Assembly: GCA_031292335.1 (NCBI GenBank)
Contig: JARLHH010000075.1
Span: forward strand, 1-50,854
Source of the DNA: Candidatus Limnocylindrales bacterium
GTDB lineage: Bacteria > Chloroflexota > Limnocylindria > Limnocylindrales > CSP1-4
Direction of reading: 5' to 3'
Length of the DNA stretch: 50,854 nt
The translations under genes and the position numbers were made by a program. Under the pieces are notes generated by a model, which saw only the letters and a list, made by a program, of their open reading frames with translations, was not told the DNA's origin and ran no database searches. Shown piece by piece: positions 8,808 to 17,371 of the stretch; position 1 is the first letter of the stretch, and each line of letters starts with the position of its first letter.

Positions 8808-8826
8808 CCCGGCGGTTCCCTGCTGG

Positions 8827-9825
8827 CTACTGGATCTTGTTGATCTGCCCGGCGATGTCGGCGGAGACCCCGCTCGAGTCGACGCCGTACTTCTTGAGGA
8901 TGGTCGTATACGTCCCGTCGTTGATCAGCGACACGAGGGCGGCCTGGACCGCGGTCACGAGGTCCTTGTGGCCGGCATCGTTGGCGACGCTGATCCCCTC
9001 CAGCGCGGGCTGGAGCGGCGGGATCGGGGCGAGGTCGAACTGGTCGGCGTGCTGGACGGTGTAGTAGCCGGCGACCGGCGAGTCGGTGAAGTAGGCGTCC
9101 ACCTGGCCGGCCTGGAGCGCGAGGAGCGCGTCGCTGTCCTTTTCGAACTCCTTGACGTTGATCGCCGGCTTGCCGCCCTTGGTGCAGGCCTGGGTCAGGC
9201 CGTTGCCCTTGTAGTCACCGGTTCCCTGGAGGTAGTTGATCTCCGTCGTGCCGGTCTCGGCCGCGATGTTCAGGCCACACAGGGCGTCCGTGGAGGTGAT
9301 CCCCTTCGGGTTGCCCTTGGCGACCACGAACGACTGGCCGGCATTGAAGTACGGGATCATGTCGACCTGCTTGATCCGGTCGCTCGTGATGTTCTGGGCC
9401 GACATGATGATGTCGCACTTGCCACCCTGGAGCGCCGCGATGATCGTGTCGAAGACCGTGTTGTTCACGGCCATGGTCAGGCCCAGCCGCGTGGCGATCG
9501 CGGCACCGAGGTCGATGTCCGAGCCGGTCGGGTCGCCGTTCGCGTCGAAGAACTCCTGGGGCGGGTACGGGATATCCGAGCAGATCGTGAGCTTGCCGGG
9601 GTCGACCAGCTCAGCCGCCGGGACCGTGGCGACCGGGCTGGGGGCGGCCGGGCTCGGGGACGCCTCGGGCGAGGGCGACGCGGCGGGCGCCGCGCTTGGG
9701 GCGACCGATGGCGCGGGTGTCGGCGAGGGCGCCGCAGGGGTGGGTGTGGCGCTTCCGGAGCAGGCCGCCACGACGACGGCCAGCACACCCGCGAGCGCGA
9801 ACGCCCGGGAATGGGTTGTGAACAT
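8827..9825 (-). CDS. Amino acid ABC transporter substrate-binding lipoprotein
   Basis: This 332-residue lipoprotein captures the substrate outside the membrane. It has a signal peptide with lipobox (VLAVVVAACSG), a Pro/Ala/Ser-rich linker of about 50 residues and a family 3 periplasmic-binding domain (LTICSDIPYPPQEFFD; GSDIDLGAAIATRLG; DSPVAGYY). Two Cys in the mature domain could pair. A strong GAGGAGGAG ribosome binding site precedes the ATG, in contrast to the leaderless genes nearby. It is the first gene of the operon. The 217 bases between this start and the next gene hold both divergent promoters. Confidence 0.93.
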   Translation of the reverse strand: MFTTHSRAFALAGVLAVVVAACSGSATPTPAAPSPTPAPSVAPSAAPAASPSPEASPSPAAPSPVATVPAAELVDPGKLTICSDIPYPPQEFFDANGDPTGSDIDLGAAIATRLGLTMAVNNTVFDTIIAALQGGKCDIIMSAQNITSDRIKQVDMIPYFNAGQSFVVAKGNPKGITSTDALCGLNIAAETGTTEINYLQGTGDYKGNGLTQACTKGGKPAINVKEFEKDSDALLALQAGQVDAYFTDSPVAGYYTVQHADQFDLAPIPPLQPALEGISVANDAGHKDLVTAVQAALVSLINDGTYTTILKKYGVDSSGVSADIAGQINKIQ

Positions 9826-10030
9826 CGACTCCTCCTCGTGCGGCGGGCCGGTTTCGACCCGGCGCCGCCGCCCAGCTCACGAACTGCTTGCCGCGCTGCT
9901 CCAGCGACTCGGCCAACCACATCGGGACGCGAAAGGGTAGTCCGTACCGTACCGCATTGAGGCCTGCTGGCACTAGCCGGAAGGCGCATCGGGACCCCGC
10001 GCCACGCGTTGCGCCCGGTTCCGCCCCGGC

Positions 10031-10036
10031 TATCCT
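10031..10036 (+). promoter_or_regulatory. -10 box (TATCCT) of leaderless deaminase gene
   Basis: TATCCT ends 6 bases before ATG 10043. A TTGCGC at 10009-10014, 16 bases further upstream, is an acceptable -35. Confidence 0.65.
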
Positions 10037-10042
10037 GTGGGC

Positions 10043-11098
10043 ATGACCCGCCTGCTCCCACGCAAGACGCCGCTCGCGGAGCTCCATTGTCACCTGGGTG
10101 GGGCCGTGACGCCCGCGGTCATGTGGGGCATCGCCCACAGCCAGGGGATCCGGCTCCCGACCAAGGACTACTGGGAGTTCCGGGACATGATCACGGTCTC
10201 CAGCCGGCACGGCCATTCGTTCGACGGCTACCTGGACCTCTTCCGCTGGACGGAGCTCATCCAGTCGTCGCCGATCGCGATCGAGCGTTCGGTCTACGAG
10301 GTTGTCGGCGGCGCCTACCGCAAGAACAACGTCACCACGATGGAGCTCCGCTTCAATCCGATGAAGCGGAACCGGGGCGGTGAGCAGGACCTGGACCACA
10401 TCATCGCGGCGGCGATGCGCGGCATGGACCGGGCTGTCCTCGAGTACCCCGTCAAGCCGGGCCTGATCCTCTGCCTCGACCGGGCCTTTCCCTTCCAGCT
10501 CAACGAGATCATCGCCGAGAAGGCGATCACCGGGCGCGACCGCGGGATCGTCGGGATCGACATCGCGGGCCCGGAGGCGTCGGGCTTCCGGGTCAAGGAA
10601 TACCGGCATCTCTTCCAGCGGGTGCGCCGCCACCGCCTCGGGATCACCGTCCACACGGGCGAGTCGGGGCCCGTCGAGGAGATCGCAGAGGTCATCGAGG
10701 AGCTCGAGCCGGACCGCATCGGCCACGGCGTCAAGGCGGCCTATGACCCCCGCACGATGGGGATGATCCGCGAGCGCGGGATCGTCCTCGAGATCTGCCC
10801 CACCTCGAACCTCAACACGCGGGTGGTCTCCGGCTGGGACGAGTTCCGCTGGATCTTCGACACGTTCCGGCGCAACGAGATCCGCTTCACGATCAACACG
10901 GACGGCCCCGAGATGCTCAAGACGTACATCCGCGACGAGCTCGCGATGCTGGGCCGGCTCGGGATCCTGAGTCTCGAGGAGCAGGAGGAGGTCGCCCGGA
11001 CGGCCATCCTGGCCTCGTTCGTGCCGAACGTGAGCGACGTGCCCGTGCCGCGCCTGGTGCCGGCGACCCGCATCCAGGTCGAGCGCGAAGAGGCGTAG
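10043..11098 (+). CDS. Adenosine deaminase-like amidohydrolase
   Basis: This 351-residue protein belongs to the adenosine/AMP deaminase superfamily of zinc amidohydrolases. It has the first metal ligands in ELHCHLGG (His15, His17), the VHTGE motif, RIGHGV and a TINTDGPEMLKT segment. In classical adenosine deaminase the last motif is NTDDP; here the first Asp (zinc ligand) is kept but the second, a base-contacting residue, is Gly. The substrate may therefore not be adenosine. ATG 10043 is chosen over GTG 10037 because of the -10 box. It converges with the next regulator gene, 19 bases between stops. Confidence 0.85.
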   Translation: MTRLLPRKTPLAELHCHLGGAVTPAVMWGIAHSQGIRLPTKDYWEFRDMITVSSRHGHSFDGYLDLFRWTELIQSSPIAIERSVYEVVGGAYRKNNVTTMELRFNPMKRNRGGEQDLDHIIAAAMRGMDRAVLEYPVKPGLILCLDRAFPFQLNEIIAEKAITGRDRGIVGIDIAGPEASGFRVKEYRHLFQRVRRHRLGITVHTGESGPVEEIAEVIEELEPDRIGHGVKAAYDPRTMGMIRERGIVLEICPTSNLNTRVVSGWDEFRWIFDTFRRNEIRFTINTDGPEMLKTYIRDELAMLGRLGILSLEEQEEVARTAILASFVPNVSDVPVPRLVPATRIQVEREEA

Positions 11099-11117
11099 GC
11101 GCCCGGCGGGCGGCGCC

Positions 11118-11822
11118 TCAGGTCTCTCTCGGCTCGATCCGGTAGGTGCAGCAGCGGTCGCCGGAGGCGATGTGCGTGATCCGGGTGACGTGCGCCTGGA
11201 GGACGTCCTCGAACAGTCGCAGCTCGGCGCGACAGGCGGCCGGATGCCCCGCTGCCGCTCCCAGGATGGCGCAGTTCGCCTCTCGCAGCTCGAGCGGCCC
11301 CTCGACGCCGTCGAGGGGCGTCGCGCGGCAGAGGTAACCCGATTCGTCCTGGATGACGGCCAGCTCCCGGACGCGGGCCGCCAGCGTGGGCGTGGGGCCG
11401 AGCACGTTCGCGAAGCGGGCCTCGATCCGGTCGCGGAGCAGCCGCCGGCGTGCTTCGAAGACCTCCTCCACCAGGGCGTCGCCGCCCACCGCGGCGACCG
11501 ACTCGAGAAGCGTCGTGGCCAGGCCGTCGTAGTTCGCAGGCAGACTGCGTTGTGCCTCGGCCGTCACGTCATACAGGTGGCGCGGCCGGCCCACCCCGTG
11601 CCGGACGGCCTGCCGGACTACGGAGCCGCGAGCCTCGAGCCAGCGCAGACGCTGCAGGACGCCGGCCCGGCTGGCTCCGATGCGCGTCGCGAGCCGATCC
11701 GGCGCGCTGGCGCCCATGTCTCGGAGGGCGACCAGGATCGCCCGGTCCAGGCCCTCATGGGCCGCCTGAGCAGCGCTGCGCGGGGTGTCGGTGCCGGCCG
11801 GCGGGACGCGTGCGTCGGTCAT
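11118..11822 (-). CDS. Cys-rich winged-helix regulator (COG2345/SufR-like)
   Basis: This 234-residue protein has an N-terminal winged helix (residues about 20-85, RLATRIGASRAGVLQRLRWLE) and a C-terminal domain with conserved Cys residues: one in GYLCRAT, one in EANCAILG, one in PAACRAE and a pair in GDRCCTYRI. This layout is that of COG2345 and SufR-type repressors that carry an iron-sulfur cluster. Cluster binding is inferred. The start at 11822 rather than 11864 is chosen because TAGCCT ends 7 bases before it. Its targets are not evident; the deaminase and the lipoprotein gene are the neighbours. Confidence 0.82.
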   Translation of the reverse strand: MTDARVPPAGTDTPRSAAQAAHEGLDRAILVALRDMGASAPDRLATRIGASRAGVLQRLRWLEARGSVVRQAVRHGVGRPRHLYDVTAEAQRSLPANYDGLATTLLESVAAVGGDALVEEVFEARRRLLRDRIEARFANVLGPTPTLAARVRELAVIQDESGYLCRATPLDGVEGPLELREANCAILGAAAGHPAACRAELRLFEDVLQAHVTRITHIASGDRCCTYRIEPRET

Positions 11823-11829
11823 GCGCGGA

Positions 11830-11835
11830 AGGCTA
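11830..11835 (-). promoter_or_regulatory. -10 box (TAGCCT) of COG2345-type regulator
   Basis: On the minus strand TAGCCT is followed by 7 bases and the ATG at 11822, giving a leaderless message. Confidence 0.55.
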
Positions 11836-11917
11836 GCACCGGAGCCGGATCGGGGCCGCCGCACGCCGTTGAGGGCGCCGCGCGCCGTGGGATCGGCCGC
11901 ACGTCGCCGGCGCCCGA

Positions 11918-12388
11918 TCAGCCGCCGACCGCCGCGCGCTGCAGGGCGGTGCGGAGCGCATTCTTGAAGTTGGGTGCCCAGGGGCCCTTGCCGGCCAGGA
12001 CGTAGGGAGGCGCGTCAACCGACCCGAAGGTGGCGGGGTCCGTCACGTACGAGCGAGCGCAGGTGTCAATGCTGGAGCGAAGCTCGTCGTAGGTCGCCTG
12101 GTCCTTGAACGCGTACAGGTAGATCCGGACCGTGGCGGTCTGGTCGACGCCACTGGCGTCGAAGCCGATGGCGGTGCGGGACAGGCGCTGGTCGTCGCAG
12201 CCGGCGTCGCCGCTCACGACGTGGTCGACGTTGATGCCCACGAGCTGCAGCTCGGCCACGATCCCGCCGAAGTCGGTCGGGCTGTCCACCTCCGTCGTGG
12301 GCGTGAACTCGCCGCACCCGGCCGCCACCAGCGTCACGAGCGCGACGAGCAGGACCAGGCGGGCGTGACGGCCGGCACGAGCAAGCAT
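11918..12388 (-). CDS. Hypothetical lipoprotein
   Basis: This 156-residue protein begins with a clear lipoprotein signal (LVLLVALVTLVAAGC, lipid-anchored Cys near residue 25). The mature part has two further Cys (GDAGCDD and SIDTCARS) that may form a disulfide. I recognise no family. TAGCCT ends 6 bases before the ATG, so it is leaderless. It stands alone between the regulator and the divergent DUF1015 gene. Confidence 0.75.
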   Translation of the reverse strand: MLARAGRHARLVLLVALVTLVAAGCGEFTPTTEVDSPTDFGGIVAELQLVGINVDHVVSGDAGCDDQRLSRTAIGFDASGVDQTATVRIYLYAFKDQATYDELRSSIDTCARSYVTDPATFGSVDAPPYVLAGKGPWAPNFKNALRTALQRAAVGG

Positions 12389-12394
12389 GGCGGG

Positions 12395-12400
12395 AGGCTA
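12395..12400 (-). promoter_or_regulatory. -10 box (TAGCCT) of lipoprotein gene
   Basis: TAGCCT on the minus strand ends 6 bases before the ATG at 12388. It is identical to the box of the preceding regulator gene. Confidence 0.55.
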
Positions 12401-12479
12401 GCACGAGCCGGAATCGGGCGAGGTGGCGCAGCCGCCCGTGATCTCACGACCGCCCGTGGGCGTCGACCGCCCGGGGCGG

Positions 12480-12485
12480 TACACT
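12480..12485 (+). promoter_or_regulatory. -10 box (TACACT) of DUF1015 gene, with leader
   Basis: TACACT here is about 80 bases before the GTG start at 12568, which carries an AGGAGG ribosome binding site (12558-12563). This is one of the leadered transcripts in the window. Confidence 0.45.
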
Positions 12486-12567
12486 CTCGACGGCGCCCAG
12501 TTGCGGCCGCGACGCGTCGTCGGGCCGGGTCCGGCGCCCGGTTCCAGCCTGGTCTCCAGGAGGTCGC

Positions 12568-13887
12568 GTGCCCGAGATCCGCGCGTTTCGCGCCCTGCGC
12601 TACAACCCCGACGTGGTGCCGGACCTCGCCAGGGTCGTGGCGCCGCCCTACGACGTGATCCCGCCGGCGCTCCGGGCGACCCTGGCGGGGCGCGATCCGC
12701 GCAACGTGGTCGCCATCGACCTGCCGGTGGACCTTCCGGGGGCCGCCGACCCGGACGACAAGTACCGCGCCGCCGCGCGGACGTTCGCGGGCTGGCGCTC
12801 GGACGGGTCGCTCGCCAAGGACCCGCGCCCGGCTCTCTACGTCTACGAGCAGGCGTACACGCTTCCCGGGTCGGACCTGCGCCGCGTGCAGCGAGGCTTC
12901 TATGCGCGCGTGAAGCTGGAGGCGTTCGGGCCCGGCTCGGGCATCCTCCCGCACGAGCGGACGCTCAGCGGGCCGCGCGAGGATCGCCACAAGCTGATGC
13001 GTGCGTGCGGCGCCAACTTCTCGGGGGTGGTCGGGCTTTACGAGGATCCCTCCGGCGAGGCGTCGCGATCCCTCGCCGAGGCGACGGCGGAGAACCCGAT
13101 CGCCGATGTGCACGACGACGACGGCGTCCGGCACCGGCTCTGGATGCTGCCCGACGACGGGGCGACGGCAGGCGTGGTGGGCGGGCTCCGGGAGGCGGCC
13201 GGGCGGGGGCCGATCACGATCGCCGACGGACACCACCGCTACGAGACGGCGCTGCGGTACCGGGACGAACGGCGGCTGACCAGCTCGCGCGAGGTCGACC
13301 CCGCGTTCGACTACGTGCTGATGCTCCTGCTCGAGGCGGGCGGCGGGGCGCTCACCGTCCTGCCGACGCACCGCGTGGCCCGGGGCATCCCGGACGGCGC
13401 CGGCCTCCTGGCGGCCGCGAGCGCGCTCTTCGACATCGCGCCCGCCGATTCAGCGGCACTCGCCCGCGCCTTCGGGCCGGGCGCCGCGGGGAGCGGCCGA
13501 GCCGGCCGGTTCGGGCTCTGGACCCGGGCCGGTGGGGCGATCCTGACTGCCCGGCGCGAGGAGTTCGCGAGCTACCTCCCGGCGGGCAGCGACGCGCTGC
13601 GGCGGCTGGACGTGACCCTGCTGGCGGTGGCCCTGGAGCGGCTCGCCGGGATCGACCGGGCCGCGACCACCGCGGGGGAGCGCGTCGGCTACACGAAGTC
13701 CGTGACCGAGGCGATCGCGTGGGTCGATGCGGCGGCCGACGGCGCGGACGCGGCGTTCCTGGTGGAGCCGACGCCGGTCGCGGACGTCGTCGCGGTCGCC
13801 GCGGCCGGCGACGTGATGCCCCAGAAGTCCACCTACTTCTACCCCAAGCCGCTCACCGGCTTCGTCATCAACCCGCTCGAGTGGTAG
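12568..13887 (+). CDS. DUF1015 family protein
   Basis: This 439-residue protein matches the DUF1015 family in its start (IRAFRALRYNPDVV), the VVAPPYDVI segment, the central IADGHHRYETALRYRDE motif and the C-terminal QKSTYFYPKPLTGFVINPL. The family is widespread but its biochemical role is not settled, so none is assigned. Length is normal. AGGAGG 4 bases before GTG 12568 sets the start. It is followed directly by an alpha/beta hydrolase gene, probably co-transcribed. Confidence 0.9.
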   Translation: MPEIRAFRALRYNPDVVPDLARVVAPPYDVIPPALRATLAGRDPRNVVAIDLPVDLPGAADPDDKYRAAARTFAGWRSDGSLAKDPRPALYVYEQAYTLPGSDLRRVQRGFYARVKLEAFGPGSGILPHERTLSGPREDRHKLMRACGANFSGVVGLYEDPSGEASRSLAEATAENPIADVHDDDGVRHRLWMLPDDGATAGVVGGLREAAGRGPITIADGHHRYETALRYRDERRLTSSREVDPAFDYVLMLLLEAGGGALTVLPTHRVARGIPDGAGLLAAASALFDIAPADSAALARAFGPGAAGSGRAGRFGLWTRAGGAILTARREEFASYLPAGSDALRRLDVTLLAVALERLAGIDRAATTAGERVGYTKSVTEAIAWVDAAADGADAAFLVEPTPVADVVAVAAAGDVMPQKSTYFYPKPLTGFVINPLEW

Positions 13888-13895
13888 GCGACGAG

Positions 13896-14798
13896 ATGTT
13901 CGACGATCCCCTTGACCGGGACTACCCGCGGCAGATCCCGACCGAGCCCGGCGGCCCGGGCGGGAATGGCGGCGGCCGTCCGATCCGCAAGGACGAGATC
14001 GAGCTGGAGGCGCGCGGCCTCTACATCGAGTCGTGGCTGCCAGAGCGTCGCTCCCGCCGGCGGCCACTCCTGCTCGTGCACGGCGAGCTGGCCGGTTCCT
14101 GGGTCTGGGAGCGCTGGCTGCGCTACTTCGCGGGCCGCGGCTGGGAGGGCCACGCCCTCAACCTGCGGAACCACTACTGGTCGAAGACGGCCGATCCCGC
14201 CACGCTGTCGTTCGACACCTACCTCGAGGACGTGATCGCGGGCATCGAGCGGCTCGGCCCCGACCCGGTGGTCGTCGGGCACGGGATGGGCGGCCTGCTG
14301 GTCCTGAAGGCCGCCACCGAAGGTTCCGGCGTGGCCGGCATCGTGCTCGTGGACGCGGAGCTGCCCGCCGAGCTGCGGGCACCCGCCAGGCCGTACGTCG
14401 TGCGCGACGCGCCGGTTGCCTACGGCCGCGCGCGGATCGGCTGGGACGCGCCGCCCGAGAAGCTCCAGCGGGAGAACCGCGATCTGACCCTGGACGACGT
14501 CCTGCGGATCCAGCACCTGCTGGGGCAGAAGCAGCACGAATCCGGGCGGGCGCGCGCCGAGGTGCAGGCCGGCGTGCCGGTGACGGCCGGCTCGCTGCAG
14601 GATCGGCCCCGCCTCGTGATCGGATCGGGCCTGGACGGCTCGGCCGCCGCCGTCGCCGCGGAGTCGCTGGCGACGTGGCTCGGCGCCGAGCACGAGCAGT
14701 ACGGTGCCCACTCCCACTACGGCCTGCTGCTCGGGACCGACAGTCATCGCCAGGTCGTGGAGCGGGTGCGGGCGTTCCTGGAGGCGCACCACCTCTAG
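13896..14798 (+). CDS. Alpha/beta hydrolase-fold protein lacking the nucleophile Ser
   Basis: This is a 300-residue alpha/beta hydrolase-fold protein with LLLVHGELAGSWVWE near residue 50 (oxyanion region), the nucleophile-elbow VVGHGMGGLL and a late Asp/His region ending in GAHSHYGLLLG. The elbow reads GHGMGG where GHSMGG is expected, so the usual Ser is Gly and classical esterase activity is unlikely unless another residue substitutes. The start is ATG 13896; GTG 13881, overlapping the DUF1015 stop, is a possible alternative that adds five residues. A Gly/Pro-rich stretch follows the N-terminus. Confidence 0.85.
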   Translation: MFDDPLDRDYPRQIPTEPGGPGGNGGGRPIRKDEIELEARGLYIESWLPERRSRRRPLLLVHGELAGSWVWERWLRYFAGRGWEGHALNLRNHYWSKTADPATLSFDTYLEDVIAGIERLGPDPVVVGHGMGGLLVLKAATEGSGVAGIVLVDAELPAELRAPARPYVVRDAPVAYGRARIGWDAPPEKLQRENRDLTLDDVLRIQHLLGQKQHESGRARAEVQAGVPVTAGSLQDRPRLVIGSGLDGSAAAVAAESLATWLGAEHEQYGAHSHYGLLLGTDSHRQVVERVRAFLEAHHL

Positions 14799-14888
14799 CG
14801 ACCGGCCGGCCAGCGATGCCGGGCCGGCGACGCTCCGACAGCGATTCTCCGGCCCTCGCCGGCCGTCTCGTGGATGGCCCTGGCGAGT

Positions 14889-14918
14889 TTGCCAACGGAA
14901 CGGCCGCTCTGGTAGCAT
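14889..14918 (+). promoter_or_regulatory. Promoter of tRNA-Glu (TTGCCA / TAGCAT)
   Basis: TTGCCA at 14889-14894 and TAGCAT at 14913-14918 are separated by 18 bases, about 43 bases upstream of the mature tRNA 5' end. Confidence 0.55.
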
Positions 14919-14961
14919 CGTGCCCCGGTCGGGGCTCTGATGGGTCCGTGCGGGCCACCCT

Positions 14962-15038
14962 GCCGCATTCGTCTAGAGGCCCAGGACGCCGCCCTCTCAA
15001 GGCGGAGATCACCGGTTCGAATCCGGTATGCGGTACCA
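14962..15038 (+). tRNA. tRNA-Glu (anticodon CTC)
   Basis: A complete cloverleaf can be drawn. The acceptor arms GCCGCAT and ATGCGGT pair with one G-T wobble. The anticodon stem CCGCC/GGCGG encloses CTCTCAA, giving anticodon CTC (Glu, GAG codons). The T arm is CCGG-TTCGAAT-CCGG, and CCA is encoded at 15036-15038. A Rho-independent terminator follows. Confidence 0.93.
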
Positions 15039-15051
15039 GTCACACATCCCG

Positions 15052-15087
15052 ACGCCCCCGGTCCGCGCCCCGGGGGCGTTACCTTTT
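15052..15087 (+). terminator. Intrinsic terminator after tRNA-Glu
   Basis: A perfect 10-bp stem (ACGCCCCCGG / CCGGGGGCGT) with an 8-base loop is followed by TTACCTTTT. It separates the tRNA transcript from the dgcN-like gene 55 bases downstream. Confidence 0.8.
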
Positions 15088-15142
15088 CAGCCACTGCTTC
15101 GGCGACCGCGAACGCTGATCCGTCATCCGCCCAGGAGGACCC

Positions 15143-16246
15143 ATGGAGCCCACGGCGCCGCGCCGGCTGGTGATCCTGACCGAGGGCGAGTTCGGCCCCC
15201 ACCATGCCAAGACCGCGTGGGGCGTGATCCGCTACGGACGCGACGAGGTCGTGGCGATCCTGGACTCGACGATCGCCGGCCGCAACGCGAGCGAATGGCT
15301 GCCCGGTCACGACATCCCCGCCGTCGCGACACTGGCCGAGGCGCTCGCGATCCCCGGGCGGCCGCGCCCGGACGCGCTCCTGGTGGGGATCGCGCCGACC
15401 GGCGGCCGCCTGCCCGACGCGTGGCGGCGCGTGCTGCTCGAGGCGCTGCGGGCTGGCCTGGAGCTCCACTCCGGGCTCCACACGCTGCTCGGTGACGACC
15501 CCGAGATCTCGGCTGCCGCGGCGGCGCTCGGCGTCCGGATCGTGGACTACCGGCGCGCGCCGGACCGGATGGACTGCGCAGTCGGCCGGCGGCACCTGCC
15601 CGGCAAGCGCGTGATCCTGACCGTGGGCACGGACTGCGCGATCGGCAAGATGTCGGTCGCGCTGGAGCTTCGCCGGGCGGCGCTCGAGGCCGGCGACCGG
15701 GCAGTCTTCGTGCCGAGCGGTCAGACCGGCATGATGATCGACGGATGGGGCGTGGCAGTGGACCGTGTCATCAGCGACTTCCTGAACGGCACGGTCGAGT
15801 GGCTCGTGGAGCAGGGTGAGGGGATGGGGGACTGGGTCCTGGTCGAGGGCCAGGGCTCCCTCGACCATCCGGCCTACAGCGCCGTGACGCTCGGCCTGAT
15901 CCACGGTGCGACCCCGCACGCGATGGTGCTGGTCCACAAGGCCGGCCTGGCCGCCCACGACTTCGACCACCTGCCGGACCGCTCCTTCCCGATCGCCCCG
16001 CTCCGGCCGTTCATCGAGCTGCACGAACGGATCGCGGCGACCGTGGCTCCCTCGAAAGTGGTCGCTGTCGCCGTCAACACGTCGCTCATCCCGGACGACG
16101 AAGACGCGCGACGGGCGATTGCCGCGGTGCGCGCCGAGACCGGCCTGCCGGCCGACGACCCGGTCCGGTTCGGCGCGGCTGCGCTCTGGCCCGCGGTCCG
16201 CGACGCGGTGGACGCCCTGCCCTGGGTCGCCGGGGCCGGCTCGTGA
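15143..16246 (+). CDS. dgcN: DUF1611 protein, D-glutamate N-acetyltransferase-like (DgcN)
   Basis: This 367-residue protein has the two-domain DUF1611 architecture. The C-terminal part carries a P-loop-like VGTDCAIGKMSVALEL near residue 160 and VEGQGSLDHPAYSAVTLG. DUF1611 proteins encoded beside an enolase-superfamily epimerase are known as DgcN, acting with DgcA in D-glutamate catabolism through N-acetyl-D-glutamate. The same pair occurs here, with the epimerase gene starting on a GTG that overlaps this stop codon (GTGA). The start is set by AGGAGGA just before ATG 15143. The exact substrate is inference from the pairing. Confidence 0.85.
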   Translation: MEPTAPRRLVILTEGEFGPHHAKTAWGVIRYGRDEVVAILDSTIAGRNASEWLPGHDIPAVATLAEALAIPGRPRPDALLVGIAPTGGRLPDAWRRVLLEALRAGLELHSGLHTLLGDDPEISAAAAALGVRIVDYRRAPDRMDCAVGRRHLPGKRVILTVGTDCAIGKMSVALELRRAALEAGDRAVFVPSGQTGMMIDGWGVAVDRVISDFLNGTVEWLVEQGEGMGDWVLVEGQGSLDHPAYSAVTLGLIHGATPHAMVLVHKAGLAAHDFDHLPDRSFPIAPLRPFIELHERIAATVAPSKVVAVAVNTSLIPDDEDARRAIAAVRAETGLPADDPVRFGAAALWPAVRDAVDALPWVAGAGS

Positions 16247-17325
16247 GCGCCGGCTGGGACCTGCGGGTCGAGACGCTCCGGCTCCCGTTCCGCGACCCGT
16301 TCGTGATCGCCCGGTACGGGCCGGGGGAGGGCCAGGCCGTCACGACCGTCGTGGTGGAGCTGCGCTCCCCGGCGCTGCCGGGCCTGGTCGGGATCGGCGA
16401 GGGCTGCCCGGAGACCTACTACGGCGAGACTCCGTCCACCATGGGGGTGGTGATGCCGCTGCTGCTGGGCGCGGTGCCGCCCGCGTCGCTCGACGTGGGG
16501 GGCGGCCCCGGCGCGGCACGGGACGCGCTCGGCGAGATCGGCGCCGCCTTCGAGCGCGTGGTCCGGGGCCACGGGGCAGCGAAGTGCGCCCTCGACATCG
16601 CCCTGCACGACCTGGCGGGCAAGGCCCTGGGCGTGCCCATCCACCGGCTGCTGGGGTTGTCGCCCGACATCCCGCCAACCGACTTCACGCTGGGCCTCGA
16701 CGAGCCGGCGATGGTCGCCGAGCGTGCCCGCCGCAGCGCTCGCTTCCCGGCCCTCAAGATCAAGGTGGGCGGCGCGCACGACCTCGCCACGCTCGAGGCG
16801 GTCCGGGCGGTCTTCGGCGGTCCGATCCGGGTCGACGCCAACATCGGCTGGACGCCCGAGGGTGCCGCGGCGATCGTCCCGGAGCTCGCCCGGCTGGGCG
16901 TCGAGCTGATCGAGCAGCCATTCCCACCGCGGCGCTACGAGTGGCTCCGCGACCTGCAGGCGATCTCGCCGCTCCCAATTGTCGCCGACGAGTCGGCCGT
17001 CGCGATCGAGGACCTCGACGCGCTCGTCGGGGTCGTGGACGGCGTCAACGTGAAGCTCGCCAAGTGCGGCGGCGTGGGTCCGGCCGCCCGCATGCTGACG
17101 CGGGCCCGCGACCTCGGGTTCCGGACCTTCCTCGGCTGCATGGAGGAGACGTCCGTGGGGATCGCGGCATCGGCGGCCGTCGCGAGCCTGGCGGAGTGGG
17201 TCGACCTGGATGGCTGCCTGCTGCTCGCCGACGACCCGTTCGCGGGCCTGGAGCTCGGCGCGGACTGCCGGTGGCGCCTGACGGACGCTCCGGGCCACGG
17301 GGTGACGCGCCGCGCCGACCGGTGA
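16243..17325 (+). CDS. dgcA: Enolase-superfamily epimerase, DgcA / dipeptide epimerase-like
   Basis: This 360-residue enzyme belongs to the muconate-lactonizing subgroup of the enolase superfamily. It shows the catalytic KIKVGG (Lys-x-Lys), the metal-binding Asp in RVDANIGWTPE, the second ligand in ELIEQPFPP, the third in VADESA, and the opposite-face Lys in GVNVKLAKCGG. Family members are Ala-Glu dipeptide epimerases or, when paired with DUF1611, N-acetyl-D-glutamate racemase. The gene overlaps dgcN by four bases, so the two are translationally coupled. The pairing favours the DgcA role. Confidence 0.88.
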   Translation: MSAGWDLRVETLRLPFRDPFVIARYGPGEGQAVTTVVVELRSPALPGLVGIGEGCPETYYGETPSTMGVVMPLLLGAVPPASLDVGGGPGAARDALGEIGAAFERVVRGHGAAKCALDIALHDLAGKALGVPIHRLLGLSPDIPPTDFTLGLDEPAMVAERARRSARFPALKIKVGGAHDLATLEAVRAVFGGPIRVDANIGWTPEGAAAIVPELARLGVELIEQPFPPRRYEWLRDLQAISPLPIVADESAVAIEDLDALVGVVDGVNVKLAKCGGVGPAARMLTRARDLGFRTFLGCMEETSVGIAASAAVASLAEWVDLDGCLLLADDPFAGLELGADCRWRLTDAPGHGVTRRADR

Positions 17326-17371
17326 GGGGCCGGCCGGAGGCCCGCTCGAAGGCTGCCGGCGCCGGCCCGGG

